NCBI RefSeq assembly: GCF_020386975.1
Contig: NZ_JABFNK010000005.1
Location: 248,001-312,000 of the forward strand
DNA length: 64,000 bases
Reading direction: 5' to 3'
Origin: Thermococcus bergensis
GTDB lineage: Archaea > Methanobacteriota_B > Thermococci > Thermococcales > Thermococcaceae
Part shown: in pieces, positions 37,191-46,063 of the stretch
Position numbering within the stretch: the stretch's first letter is position 1
Layout: the number at the start of each line of letters is the position of its first letter
Position numbers and translations under genes: made by a program
Notes under the pieces: model-generated
The model's database searches: none
Seen by the model: the letters and a program-made list of their open reading frames with translations, nothing else
Told to the model about the DNA's origin: nothing

Positions 37191-37871
37191 TCACCTTTTT
37201 GGCTCCAAATGGGCCCTTTTAACAACCAAAACTCCCGAACCAGTGAAGGCATCCCATATTTTTTCGGTTTCGTCAAAGACTATTTTTGCCTTAAAAAATG
37301 GTGCATCTCTAACGAATGTTTCGAATTCTCCTCCTTCGCCAGCAATGTGAACTTTATACTTCCTGTTAAGCTCCTTCAGCTCTTCAAGGGCTTTTTCATC
37401 TATTTTTCTCCCCAGCCATTTTTCATCCAGCCCATAGGCTGAAACTCCTACTATAACAACATCGAGGCCATCACGAATTAGGGCTCGCATGTACTCCTCT
37501 GGCTCAACCTTCCAGAAGGGCACAAAGACCTTTATTCCAAGTTCCTTGGCAATTCGTTCGACCCTTTCTTTTTGATACTGGCTAGCCAACGCCCCAGCGA
37601 CGACACCCTCTATCTTTAGCCCCTCGAGAACTCTCTTCAAGTCTTCAACCTCTCTTTCTTTCTCTCCCTTCGTAAAACCTTTGACGATGGGAATTCCAAT
37701 AGCTCTCGCCTGCAGTTCTGTGAGGTGAAGGTTTGGGACGTGATACATGTAACTTTCTTCACTCTCAGAGTGCATTGTGACAAGATATCTAACTTCATGA
37801 CCTTCCTTCAATGCCCAGTAAAGGGCATATGTAGAGTCCTTTCCTCCAGAAAAGAGTACTGCGACCTTCAT
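37191..37871 (-). CDS. dph6: Diphthine-ammonia ligase Dph6
   Basis: A 226-residue ATP-PPase protein. The PP-loop is [12 protein letters not shown] and the C-terminal family signature is [10 protein letters not shown]. Family members perform the last amidation step of diphthamide formation on elongation factor 2. The 3' end overlaps the ribosome binding site of the DUF4152 gene. Confidence 0.88.
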   Translation of the reverse strand: MKVAVLFSGGKDSTYALYWALKEGHEVRYLVTMHSESEESYMYHVPNLHLTELQARAIGIPIVKGFTKGEKEREVEDLKRVLEGLKIEGVVAGALASQYQKERVERIAKELGIKVFVPFWKVEPEEYMRALIRDGLDVVIVGVSAYGLDEKWLGRKIDEKALEELKELNRKYKVHIAGEGGEFETFVRDAPFFKAKIVFDETEKIWDAFTGSGVLVVKRAHLEPKR

Positions 37872-37933
37872 TTCTGACCCTCTTTGTGTTTTTGAAAAAT
37901 AGTTAAACAGAGCTTTTTAAAAAATTTTGGAGA

Positions 37934-38039
37934 TCAGAGATATTCCAAAGCCTTCTCTGTTTTTTTATCAAAGAGGATTACTCTGTCCTCTCTGGGCACT
38001 ATTGTGACTTTTTCCCCAAATCTAAAGTGCTCTTCCTCT
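37934..38039 (-). pseudogene. Detached 3' end of the sugar ABC ATPase gene
   Basis: This encodes PEEEHFRFGEKVTIVPRED...EKALEYL, the C-terminal 35 residues expected for a MalK-type ATPase TOBE domain. It is in frame with nothing upstream except about 25 codons inside the 265-bp element. The main part of the gene is at 38304-39276. Joining KVFA to PEEEH would restore a normal MalK tail of about 360 residues in total. Confidence 0.85.
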
Positions 38040-38303
38040 GGGCTGTTCTTTAAACGATAACTACCGGAACATTTGAATATTTTTGGTTCCGTAAAGCTTA
38101 AATGGTTTTGAGTCATATTTTTTGATGGTGTGGCAGTCTCCGATATGTGGGGGAAAGTTAAGCCCGAATGGAGACTGCTGAAAGCCCTGAAGATGTGGGG
38201 AGTTCCCGTTCCCCCCGAAAGCCCTCCGATGAAGACGGGAGGAGGGAAGCCTACCCGTTACGAAATTAACACCCTACACACACTTTACGGGTAGGCAGAA
38301 CGG
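38039..38303 (+). repeat. 265-bp mobile-like element, copy A
   Basis: Apparently identical, in inverted orientation, to 58697-58961. No long terminal inverted repeats and no clear target duplication; ends are known to within a few bases (TGGGCTGTTC...GCAGAACGG). It contains two perfect inverted repeats, each with a 28-nt loop: 38133-38141/38170-38178 (GCAGTCTCC) and 38249-38258/38287-38296 (GCCTACCCGT). A 54-codon frame (38130-38294) covers both hairpins. The structure recalls non-autonomous IS200/IS605-type elements, but no family was identified. It interrupts the 3' end of a sugar ABC ATPase gene. Confidence 0.85.
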
Positions 38304-39276
38304 CGAAAACTTTAACAAAAACATCACTATCGACTGCTACTGTTATTATCTGCTCCCTTCCCAGCGGCTCAAAAGAGTAAATCTCTCCTTTGATACCTTC
38401 TGCTTCTCCTCTCACTATTTCCGCGTCATGTGGTCTAAAGCCAAAAAGCACTTCTGTTATGTTAAGTTTCTTGATAATCTCCCCGTACTGCTTGGGTATT
38501 GGGATTCTGCTGTGGTATATTCTGAGCATATCTCCTTCCACTTCTGCTTCAACGAAATTCATAGGTGGGCTTCCCAAAAACCCTGCCACAAACTTGTACA
38601 TTGGTTTGTAATATACCTCATCCGGGTCTCCAACCTGCAAGATGTTTCCGTCTTTTATAATCGCTATCCTATCAGCCATTGCAAGGGCTTCTGCCTGGTC
38701 GTGGGTTACATAAACGGCAGTAATCCCCAGCTCTTTTTGTAGCCTCTTAAGTTCTGCTCTAACTTCCAACCTTAGGAGGGCATCCAAATTGCTCAGAGGT
38801 TCATCAAGTAACAGAACATCAGGCTCTTTAACGAGTGCTCTGGCTATAGCGACTCTCTGCTGCTGACCACCACTGAGTTGCCAGGGATATCTATCTAGGA
38901 GGTGGTCTATATGGAGCATCTTCGCAACTTCCCTGACTTTCTTCTCTATTTCTTCTTTGGGGGCTTTTTTGAGCTCAAGGGGGAACGCAATGTTTTTGAA
39001 GACCTTCATATGGGGATAAAGTGCCCAGTTCTGGAAAACTAAGCCCACATTTCTGTCCTTTGGTGGGACTTCGGTAACATCTCTTTCATCAAAGTATATC
39101 TTCCCGCTTGTTGGTTTGTATATCCCGGCTATAGTGTAGAGCAAAGTTGATTTGCCACTTCCGGAAGGTCCTAAGAGAGCCATAAATTCTTTGTCTTCGA
39201 TTTCCAGAGTTATGTTGTTAAGTGCCGTGAATTTTCCAAACTTTTTGGTTATTCTATCCAGGGTTATCTTAACCAT
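38266..39276 (-). CDS. Sugar ABC transporter ATPase, C-terminus replaced by an element
   Basis: A MalK-family ATPase: GPSGSGKSTL (Walker A), LSGGQQQRVAIARA (signature), VLLLDEPLSN (Walker B) and a TOBE region. The native sequence ends at VFVKVFA (about residue 325); the last residues VLPTRKVCVGC come from the inserted 265-bp element. The missing 35 residues are still present at 37934-38039. The nucleotide-binding domain is complete, so the product may still work, though the regulatory domain is clipped. It is the last gene of the operon that starts near 42735. Confidence 0.88.
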   Translation of the reverse strand: MVKITLDRITKKFGKFTALNNITLEIEDKEFMALLGPSGSGKSTLLYTIAGIYKPTSGKIYFDERDVTEVPPKDRNVGLVFQNWALYPHMKVFKNIAFPLELKKAPKEEIEKKVREVAKMLHIDHLLDRYPWQLSGGQQQRVAIARALVKEPDVLLLDEPLSNLDALLRLEVRAELKRLQKELGITAVYVTHDQAEALAMADRIAIIKDGNILQVGDPDEVYYKPMYKFVAGFLGSPPMNFVEAEVEGDMLRIYHSRIPIPKQYGEIIKKLNITEVLFGFRPHDAEIVRGEAEGIKGEIYSFEPLGREQIITVAVDSDVFVKVFAVLPTRKVCVGC

Positions 39277-39282
39277 CCCTTC

Positions 39283-40152
39283 TCACCCCTTTATTCCTCC
39301 TGAATAGCTTTGGAGAAGCAGCTGCTGGGCGGTTAGGAAAAATATGATGGTGGGCAGGAGATATAAAGTCCCAGCAGCAGCTATTAGCGGCATGTGTGAG
39401 TACTCAGCTTCAATATTCGCCTCTATAAATGTTGCAAGTGTTTGATCAATTAGAAATGTTCTTACGTAGATTAGGTCCTGCCAGCCTGCCAAAAATCCAA
39501 ACAACGCAACTGCAAGTATTCCGGGCTTTATTAGAGGTAGCATTATCTGTCGCCATACCTTTATCCTTGAAGCGCCGTCTATGATTCCCGACCATTCAAG
39601 CTCCCATGGGATTGTATCAAAGAACCCCTTCATAAGCCAGACCGACATAGGGATTTCTAGTGCTGCCCTAGCGAGAATTACATAGAAGAACGAGTAGAGC
39701 CTCACAAATGAAGGTTCTTGGGGAAACGTTAGGCGGTACAGCAAATAAACACCCACAATCAAAGCAACTCCTGGGAAAGCATGGAGCATGAGGAGGAGAA
39801 GCATCATTAATTTTCTTCCCCTGAATTTCATTCTAGAAAGAGAGTACCCGGCAAGCGTGCTGATTAGGGTCACTATCCCAGAAACTCCAAGGGCAACCAC
39901 AAGAGTATTCAGGGTTATTTTTAGGATGTTTTGCCTTATTCCTCCGGTTATTGCTAGTTTCCCCTGAAAAACGTTTATCCAATTTTCAATTGTTGGTCTA
40001 AACGAACTGAGGCTTAAATTGGTGACCATATCTTTGCTAAAGCTTGAAATTACTAAAAGTGCAAACCCCAGTATGAGGGGGAGGCTGGCGAAGAGTATCG
40101 TGAAGACTATTATCCACTCTCCCTTCTTTGGTCTTGTTTCAACGTCCCTCAT
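39283..40152 (-). CDS. Sugar ABC transporter permease (MalG type)
   Basis: A 289-residue permease with six membrane segments and the EAA loop EWSGIIDGASRIKVWRQI. Unlike MdxG it has no long extracytoplasmic insertion. It overlaps the upstream permease gene by 4 bp (ATGA) and is 6 bp from the ATPase gene. Confidence 0.88.
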   Translation of the reverse strand: MRDVETRPKKGEWIIVFTILFASLPLILGFALLVISSFSKDMVTNLSLSSFRPTIENWINVFQGKLAITGGIRQNILKITLNTLVVALGVSGIVTLISTLAGYSLSRMKFRGRKLMMLLLLMLHAFPGVALIVGVYLLYRLTFPQEPSFVRLYSFFYVILARAALEIPMSVWLMKGFFDTIPWELEWSGIIDGASRIKVWRQIMLPLIKPGILAVALFGFLAGWQDLIYVRTFLIDQTLATFIEANIEAEYSHMPLIAAAGTLYLLPTIIFFLTAQQLLLQSYSGGIKG

Positions 40153-41090
40153 TCTATATCACCCCTTGGCTCGTGAATCATCTTTTCAAATTGGAGCACT
40201 TTTAGGGTGACAAGCCCTCCTATGATGCCAATTATAGACAGTAACACTGCTGCTGCAGCCGCTAGGCCTTGATCCTGCTCTCCTCTTCCAAATGCAGTAT
40301 TGTAAACGTAGAGTGCTAGTGTCGTGCCGTAGTCCCTGCTTACCAAGTCCCACTGGACAAGGAGGAACAGGTGGGGATAGGTCGTTAATAAACTCAGGAA
40401 CTGCCAGGTTAGCACATATAGAAGGTGCCATTTCATCATTGGAACCAAGATTTTTCTGGAGATTTGCCATGCTGATGCCCCATCTACCCTTGCCGCTATA
40501 ACGAGTTCCTTTGGTATCTGATTTAAAGCAGATGTGAATACTATCATACCAAAACTAACCCCCACAAGACCATTAACAAAGATGATTATGCCCCAAGCTC
40601 CCCATGGAACGATTTGGCCCCACGGAACGGGTTGAGAAAGCACACCAAGCTTCATAAGGATGGAATTTAAAGTACCAATATTACTCCCATGAAAGAAGTA
40701 GTACCATACCAAGCTGTAAACGGCTATGGGAGACATTCTGGGCAACAACCATAGAAGTCTAATGGCTGAAGCTGAGCTTTCGTTTATGAAAAATGTCCCT
40801 AAAGCTAAAAGAAGACCTCCAAAGACGTTTATAATAAGGGTTATTCCCACAAAAATGATAGTAGTTAAGAGAACAGTTCTCATCAACGGGTCATGCTGGA
40901 ACATATGAAAGAGCCTCTGATAATTGTAAAACCCTACAATCTCGGTCAAGTACCTTTCAATATTCCAGTTTCGCATCTTGGTAAAGCTTATGTAGACAGT
41001 GAATACTAAGGGAATCAGGTAGAATAAACCGACCATTATAATCATGGGAGAAAGAAAAAAGGAAAGGTTTCGAAGCTTTTCCCCCTTCAT
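40149..41090 (-). CDS. Sugar ABC transporter permease (MalF type)
   Basis: A 313-residue permease with the EAA loop VIAARVDGASAWQISRKI. ATG 41090 follows GAGGTGAATGAC; the GTG three codons earlier lies in that ribosome binding site. It directly follows the binding-protein gene. Confidence 0.87.
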   Translation of the reverse strand: MKGEKLRNLSFFLSPMIIMVGLFYLIPLVFTVYISFTKMRNWNIERYLTEIVGFYNYQRLFHMFQHDPLMRTVLLTTIIFVGITLIINVFGGLLLALGTFFINESSASAIRLLWLLPRMSPIAVYSLVWYYFFHGSNIGTLNSILMKLGVLSQPVPWGQIVPWGAWGIIIFVNGLVGVSFGMIVFTSALNQIPKELVIAARVDGASAWQISRKILVPMMKWHLLYVLTWQFLSLLTTYPHLFLLVQWDLVSRDYGTTLALYVYNTAFGRGEQDQGLAAAAAVLLSIIGIIGGLVTLKVLQFEKMIHEPRGDIE

Positions 41091-41100
41091 GTCATTCACC

Positions 41101-42735
41101 TCATTGAAGCGTCCAGTCCTTTGGAATCTCCCCTACTACTTCCACGTTTTGGGCTAGTTCTGGATCCGCATTGACTTTTTGTATAATGTAGTTAACACCT
41201 TCTTCTGGGGTCATGTCTCCTCTCAACACCTTGTCCACTGCCTCTTTGAAGATATCAGCCAATGCTGGGTACTTTGGATGTGCTGGAGCTAGCTTTGTGT
41301 ACTCGAGCATATAACTCACATCGGCAAGGAACTTTGCGTTTATTGGGTGAACTGTTGTTGCGACAATGTCCTTTATGTTGCTCTTGACTTGAGGATCGAG
41401 ATCAATGCTGAGGCTCTTCAGGTCATCGAGCCACTTCTCGTTGCTGATTAGTTCTGCGGCTTCTTTTCTAACCGGCAGGTGGGCGCTTATTACGCTGTGA
41501 ATCGCATTTATATCGGGGTCGCTTGCTTTTATTACCATTAAGAACGCCAATTTGTGGTAGAGGTCTTTAAGCTCATCATACTTCGGATTTTGCTGGCCGG
41601 CTTTGGAGTTTATCATCCAAACAAACGGCTGGCTCAGAGTTACAGGCTTCAGACCCTTCTCCCCGGCTGGGAACAAAGTGTAGGTAAACCAAGCTTGGAC
41701 TTCTTCGGGCTTTAATGGTCTCGGAGTGCCTTCTTTTCCATAATAGTCCTTGGTCTGCCATTCCGTCCAGTACCAAGTACCGCCTATGTCAAACAGGGTT
41801 CTGCCTTCAACTATTGCGGGGTGAATTTGCTTTGCCCAGTCCCAGCTCATTATGTCTTTGGGGAGCAAGCCATCTTGGGCGAATTTCCACTCCACATAAA
41901 GCCACTTGTAAACTGCCGGAACGTCCACTACAAGCTTTCCAGATTCCTCGTTGTACAACTTGCCGCCAAATGCATAAATAAACTGAATTAGGTCTGGATG
42001 TGCGGATCCTTTTCTGTGTATCAATCCCCACTCCGCTGCACCGCTTTCCTTTGCTTTCTTAGCCCAGTAATAAACATCACTCCATGTGAATTCCCCGTTC
42101 TTGACTTTTTCTTCAATCCCCTCTAAGTTAAAGCCAATTTTTGCAGCTACGTCTTTTCTTATGTATAATGGCCTTGCTTCTGTATCTTGGGGCAAACCGT
42201 AAAGTTTGTCGTTGAATTTTGAAGCTTCGATTAGTGAGGGATAGAAGTCATCTATCACATTTTGATATGCGTTTGCATATTCAGTTATATCGAGAATGTA
42301 GCCTTCATCTGCGAGAGTTGGCAGGAATGCATAAGAGTTCACAAAGAAATCGCCAGCCTGTCCTAGAGGCTGTTTGCTGAGATATTCTTGGTACGCATCT
42401 TGGAAAGAGGCAACATAGTGTATGTCTGTTATCGTTATTTTTACGTTGACTTCATTCTCCTCCCAAACCTTATTTATTCTTCTCGCCGCTTCTACAATTC
42501 CGTAAACTCTCATTACACTGTTGGGGTCTCCAGACCCCCATGCAGAGAATTTTACCTCATTTATCCCGTTGCTTTCAAGTGTCCTGCCTATCGCCAAGAT
42601 ATCTTTTGTGAAGTCCCCTGTTAACTCAACGCCTGTAGTTTCGGTCTCTGAGCTTTCCTGTGAACCAATGCATCCACTGGCGATCACTCCAAAAAGCACC
42701 ACCATTGCCAGCAATATCCCCACTTTTCCCTTCAC
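41101..42735 (-). CDS. Sugar-binding lipoprotein of second ABC operon
   Basis: An extracytoplasmic solute-binding protein of about 544 residues, larger than most family-1 sugar-binding proteins. The lipobox is VIASGCIGS (Cys about residue 22), followed by a short SQESSETETT linker and the domain starting NEVKFSAWGSGDP. The substrate is unknown. The start is probably GTG 42735 with GAGGTGG upstream; GTG 42744 is the alternative. Two perfect DNA dyads lie in its upstream region. It is divergent from the inositol-1-phosphate synthase gene. Confidence 0.85.
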   Translation of the reverse strand: MKGKVGILLAMVVLFGVIASGCIGSQESSETETTGVELTGDFTKDILAIGRTLESNGINEVKFSAWGSGDPNSVMRVYGIVEAARRINKVWEENEVNVKITITDIHYVASFQDAYQEYLSKQPLGQAGDFFVNSYAFLPTLADEGYILDITEYANAYQNVIDDFYPSLIEASKFNDKLYGLPQDTEARPLYIRKDVAAKIGFNLEGIEEKVKNGEFTWSDVYYWAKKAKESGAAEWGLIHRKGSAHPDLIQFIYAFGGKLYNEESGKLVVDVPAVYKWLYVEWKFAQDGLLPKDIMSWDWAKQIHPAIVEGRTLFDIGGTWYWTEWQTKDYYGKEGTPRPLKPEEVQAWFTYTLFPAGEKGLKPVTLSQPFVWMINSKAGQQNPKYDELKDLYHKLAFLMVIKASDPDINAIHSVISAHLPVRKEAAELISNEKWLDDLKSLSIDLDPQVKSNIKDIVATTVHPINAKFLADVSYMLEYTKLAPAHPKYPALADIFKEAVDKVLRGDMTPEEGVNYIIQKVNADPELAQNVEVVGEIPKDWTLQ

Positions 42736-42768
42736 AGCCACCACCTCGAAAAAGCTCTGGGATTCAAG

Positions 42769-42784
42769 ATGCCAAAAGTGGCAT
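42769..42784 (-). promoter_or_regulatory. Perfect 16-bp palindrome, candidate operator
   Basis: ATGCCA-AAAG-TGGCAT lies between the presumed TATA box of the binding-protein gene (AATTATAATAAG, about 42787-42799, - strand) and its start codon. This is the position expected for a repressor site. Confidence 0.5.
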
Positions 42785-42807
42785 AAGCTTATTATAATTG
42801 AAGATAT

Positions 42808-42822
42808 GGTAGCAAAGCTACC
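42808..42822 (-). promoter_or_regulatory. Perfect 15-bp palindrome, second candidate operator
   Basis: GGTAGC-AAA-GCTACC is immediately upstream of the presumed TATA box of the ABC operon, 24 bp from the other dyad. Its half-site differs from TGM and from the first palindrome. Confidence 0.45.
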
Positions 42823-42885
42823 GGTGATATTTTGGGAGTCAAATTTTATAAACTTTATGTAACTTTAGTCGGGTTTTAGAATGTG

Positions 42886-42902
42886 CATCACCGAAAGTGT
42901 TA
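42886..42902 (+). promoter_or_regulatory. TGM-like operator upstream of inositol-1-phosphate synthase
   Basis: CATCAC-CGAAA-GTGTTA matches TATCAC-N5-GTGATA at 10 of 12 positions. It lies upstream of the AT-rich boxes (GATTATAAACC at 42918, AATATTTAATG at 42935) that precede the gene at 42975. That is the arrangement in which Tgr activates gluconeogenic genes. Confidence 0.55.
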
Positions 42903-42974
42903 TATATGCTCATAAAAGATTATAAACCAAAAAATATTTAATGCATGTAAAATAACAATACTAGAGGTGAGAGC

Positions 42975-44126
42975 ATGGTTCGTGTTGTAATACTAGGCCA
43001 AGGATACGTAGGGAGCATTTTTGCTCTTGGAGTTGAAAGGATAAAAACAGGAGAGCTTGGCTACTATGGAATTCCACTTCAGAACGAGCTCCCAATAAAA
43101 GTCGAAGACATAGAAATCGTTGGAAGCTATGATGTTGACAAAAACAAAATTGGCAAGTCTCTATATGAGGTTGTGAAGAACTACTGGGACGACAAAATCC
43201 CAGAAGCCCTTAAGAACATAATCGTAAGAAAGGGAATCCATCTCAGAAGCTTAAGAAACCTCCCCATAGAGGCTGAGGGCCTTGAGGATGAAATGAGCCT
43301 TAAGGAAGCTGTTGAAAAACTTGCTGAAGAATGGAAAAAGCTTGATGTTGATGTAATTGTCAACGTTTGTACTACAGAAGCCTTTGTTCCGTTCGGAAAC
43401 AAGGAAGAACTTATAAAAGCCATTGAAAACGACGAGAGAGAAAGATTAACCGCAACCCAGGTTTACGCTTATGCTGCCGCTCTGTACGCAAAGGAAAGAG
43501 GAGGGGCGGCTTTCGTAAACGCTATTCCCACACTCATAGCAAACGACCCCGCTTTTGTGGAGCTTGCCAAAGAGAGTAACTTAGTTATTTTTGGTGATGA
43601 TGGAGCCACAGGAGCAACACCGCTAACAGCTGATATCTTAGCTCACTTAGCTCAGAGAAATAGATACGTTAGAGACATAGCCCAATTCAACATCGGTGGT
43701 AACACTGATTTTCTGGCTCTGACAGACAAGGAGAGAAATAAAAGCAAAGAATTCACAAAATCAAGTGTAGTTAAAGACCTCCTCGGTTATGAGGCCCCCC
43801 ATTACATCAAACCAACCGGGTTCCTCGAGCCATTAGGAGACAAAAAGTTCATTGCCATGCACATCGAATACGTTAGCTTCAACGGAGCAATTGATGAGCT
43901 TGTGATAACCGGAAGAATCAACGATAGTCCAGCCTTGGCAGGGTTGCTCGTTGATTTAGTAAGATTGGGCAAAATGGCAGTAGAAAGGAAGGAATTTGGA
44001 ACCGTCTATGAAGTTAACGCCTTCTACATGAAAAACCCGGGACCAAGAGAAAAAGGCAACATTCCAAGGATAATAGCCCACGAAAAGATGAGAATGTGGG
44101 CAGGGCTAAAGCCAAAGTGGCTCTAG
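42975..44126 (+). CDS. Myo-inositol-1-phosphate synthase
   Basis: A 383-residue NAD-dependent enzyme that makes inositol-1-phosphate from glucose-6-phosphate. This is the first step to di-myo-inositol phosphate, the heat-stress solute of Thermococcales, and to archaeal inositol lipids. Motifs are LGQGYVGSIFALGVER, GDDGATGATPLTADIL, FNIGGNTDFLALTD and SKEFTKSSVVKD. ATG follows GAGGTGAGAGC. It overlaps the convergent AlaX gene by 4 bp. Confidence 0.93.
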   Translation: MVRVVILGQGYVGSIFALGVERIKTGELGYYGIPLQNELPIKVEDIEIVGSYDVDKNKIGKSLYEVVKNYWDDKIPEALKNIIVRKGIHLRSLRNLPIEAEGLEDEMSLKEAVEKLAEEWKKLDVDVIVNVCTTEAFVPFGNKEELIKAIENDERERLTATQVYAYAAALYAKERGGAAFVNAIPTLIANDPAFVELAKESNLVIFGDDGATGATPLTADILAHLAQRNRYVRDIAQFNIGGNTDFLALTDKERNKSKEFTKSSVVKDLLGYEAPHYIKPTGFLEPLGDKKFIAMHIEYVSFNGAIDELVITGRINDSPALAGLLVDLVRLGKMAVERKEFGTVYEVNAFYMKNPGPREKGNIPRIIAHEKMRMWAGLKPKWL

Positions 44127-45349
44127 CTCTTCAGCTTTTCTTTTAGTATCCTCCTTGCAACTTCAAGAACTTCCTCGGGGGTTTTCTTAAAGCCCCCTCC
44201 CTTTGCTAGAATCTCACTTCCACCGCCACCGCCGCCGACTTCTTTGAGAACTTCTCTGAGGAGTTCATTCATGCGGATACCTTTCGTGTTTTTGTTCTTT
44301 GCAAAGATCACGTAATTTTTTCCAACTGCCAAAACTACTGTGTTAGGGTTCTTATCTACAAGATACACAATAAATGCCTGTGCGTCTTTCATGTCCATTG
44401 ACTCAATGTAGGAGACTACTTTTATTCCGTCACTCTCATCGGCATTGGAAAGCAGTGCCTTGCCTTTCCATTCCCAAAGCTCTCTCCTCAGTTCAACTTT
44501 TTCTTTTTCGATGTTTTTGAGCTCTTGTTTTAGTTCTTCAACTCTTTCAATCAGGGGCCTATTCTTGTTGGGCATCTTATCTAGGCTTTCCCAGTAATCT
44601 TCCAAGAGCTTGTTTAAGTATATGAGAGCCCTATATCCACAGGCAAACTCTATGCGCCAGATGTTCTTGGTTTTTCTGTAGAAATTGAGGACTTTTATGA
44701 AGCCAACTTCTCCGGTATTTTTTACGTGAGTTCCTCCACAGGGAATTAGATCAACGTCTCCTATTTTCACCACTCGGATTTTTCCTGATATATCCTTAGG
44801 TAGGGATTTTCTAAGAGCGGAACTTACCTCTTCGGGAAGCTCCTCATATTCTTCAACCTCTACGGGAATGTTGGTCCAAACGACTTCATTGGCTTCAAGC
44901 TCTGCAGCGAGAATGTGTTCCCAAGTTAATTCCTCATCAAAATTGATCTCAATCTTGTTGTATTCCGGGAATATCTGAAATCCAGTGGTATCGCTGTTGT
45001 ACATCCTTTTCAAGATTGCAGAAAGTATGTGCTGGCCAGTGTGTTGCCTCATGTTTTCGTATCTCCATTCCCAGTCAAGCTCAAGCTCAACTTCCTCCCC
45101 TTCCTTTGGAATCCTCCCTTTGAGCTTTCCTTCATGCCAGATTTCATCTTTTCCCTCAACTTTTTCAACTTCAATTCTAAAGCTATCCCCCTTTATTACC
45201 CCTCTGTCGCTGGGCTGTCCGCCGCCTTCAGGATAAAATATTGTCTTATCAAGCAATACCCTAATTCTATTCCCTCTAACTTCAACATCCTCAACCTTTG
45301 CAGAAGCCTCTCTTAGGTAGGGGTCGATATAGAACAACTTGAACGTCAT
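44123..45349 (-). CDS. Alanyl-tRNA editing protein AlaX-L
   Basis: A 408-residue trans-editing protein that removes misattached Ser or Gly from tRNA-Ala. Zinc motifs are HTGQHIL and CGGTHVKNT, with an N-terminal AlaRS editing-like barrel (FYPEGGGQPSDRG). A coiled coil follows, then a C-terminal DHHA1 domain ending KEVGGGGGGSEILAKGGG. ATG 45349 follows GGTGAGACAT. Confidence 0.92.
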   Translation of the reverse strand: MTFKLFYIDPYLREASAKVEDVEVRGNRIRVLLDKTIFYPEGGGQPSDRGVIKGDSFRIEVEKVEGKDEIWHEGKLKGRIPKEGEEVELELDWEWRYENMRQHTGQHILSAILKRMYNSDTTGFQIFPEYNKIEINFDEELTWEHILAAELEANEVVWTNIPVEVEEYEELPEEVSSALRKSLPKDISGKIRVVKIGDVDLIPCGGTHVKNTGEVGFIKVLNFYRKTKNIWRIEFACGYRALIYLNKLLEDYWESLDKMPNKNRPLIERVEELKQELKNIEKEKVELRRELWEWKGKALLSNADESDGIKVVSYIESMDMKDAQAFIVYLVDKNPNTVVLAVGKNYVIFAKNKNTKGIRMNELLREVLKEVGGGGGGSEILAKGGGFKKTPEEVLEVARRILKEKLKS

Positions 45350-45393
45350 ATGTCTCACCAGAAGAGAATCTCAATAAAAAGATAAAAAGCTAA

Positions 45394-46038
45394 CTAAGCC
45401 TGAGCTTTAGCTTCGAGAAGAGCCTTAACTCTCTTCAATCTGAAGAAGTTTTCCCTCTCCATCTCATCCAGATGCTGACTTATGTACTTCACAGTTTCTT
45501 TCATTCTTGGAATGATGATATATTCTAGGGCATTAACCCTTCTTTTTGTTTTTTCAATCTCTTTAGCAAGCCTCTTTAGTGTTTCCTCCACTTCTGCTAG
45601 CCTTATAGCCAGCTCAAGAACTTCTTCAAATTTTTCCGATGCAATATCCACCTTGGAAGAACTTGAAACAAAAGCATAGCCTCTCTCACTGGGGTCTCTC
45701 TTAAACCCCTCTGCCTCAATTAAAGGCACCGGTACTCCCATGATGTTTCTTCTTTTAATATCTATCTCTTTATTTGGCCTTACACTAAGGGCTATCTCGC
45801 TAAGCCTGACAATTCCCGTGTCTATCTCAGCTAATCTAAGCTGTTCAAATGCTTCCGCTATTTTCTGATTGAGTTCCCTTCTCAGTGCCAGAGCCTCATC
45901 GTATATTGTGAAGAACTCCATAATAAGGGCATCTTGCTTTTCCTTGAGAATTTTGTGCCCCTTTTCAGCCAGCTTTATCCTTCTCTTTAGTCTCAAAAGC
46001 TCCATTCTGGTTGGCTTGACTTTCAGTATTTTCGTCAT
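45394..46038 (-). CDS. atpD: A-type ATP synthase subunit D
   Basis: A 214-residue central-stalk subunit. It is largely coiled coil at both ends ([20 protein letters not shown] at the start, [17 protein letters not shown] near the end), as usual for V/A-type subunit D. ATG follows GAGGTGAGCTAA. It is the last gene of the operon. Confidence 0.95.
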   Translation of the reverse strand: MTKILKVKPTRMELLRLKRRIKLAEKGHKILKEKQDALIMEFFTIYDEALALRRELNQKIAEAFEQLRLAEIDTGIVRLSEIALSVRPNKEIDIKRRNIMGVPVPLIEAEGFKRDPSERGYAFVSSSSKVDIASEKFEEVLELAIRLAEVEETLKRLAKEIEKTKRRVNALEYIIIPRMKETVKYISQHLDEMERENFFRLKRVKALLEAKAQA

Positions 46039-46063
46039 TTAGCTCACCTCAAAATAAAAGAAG

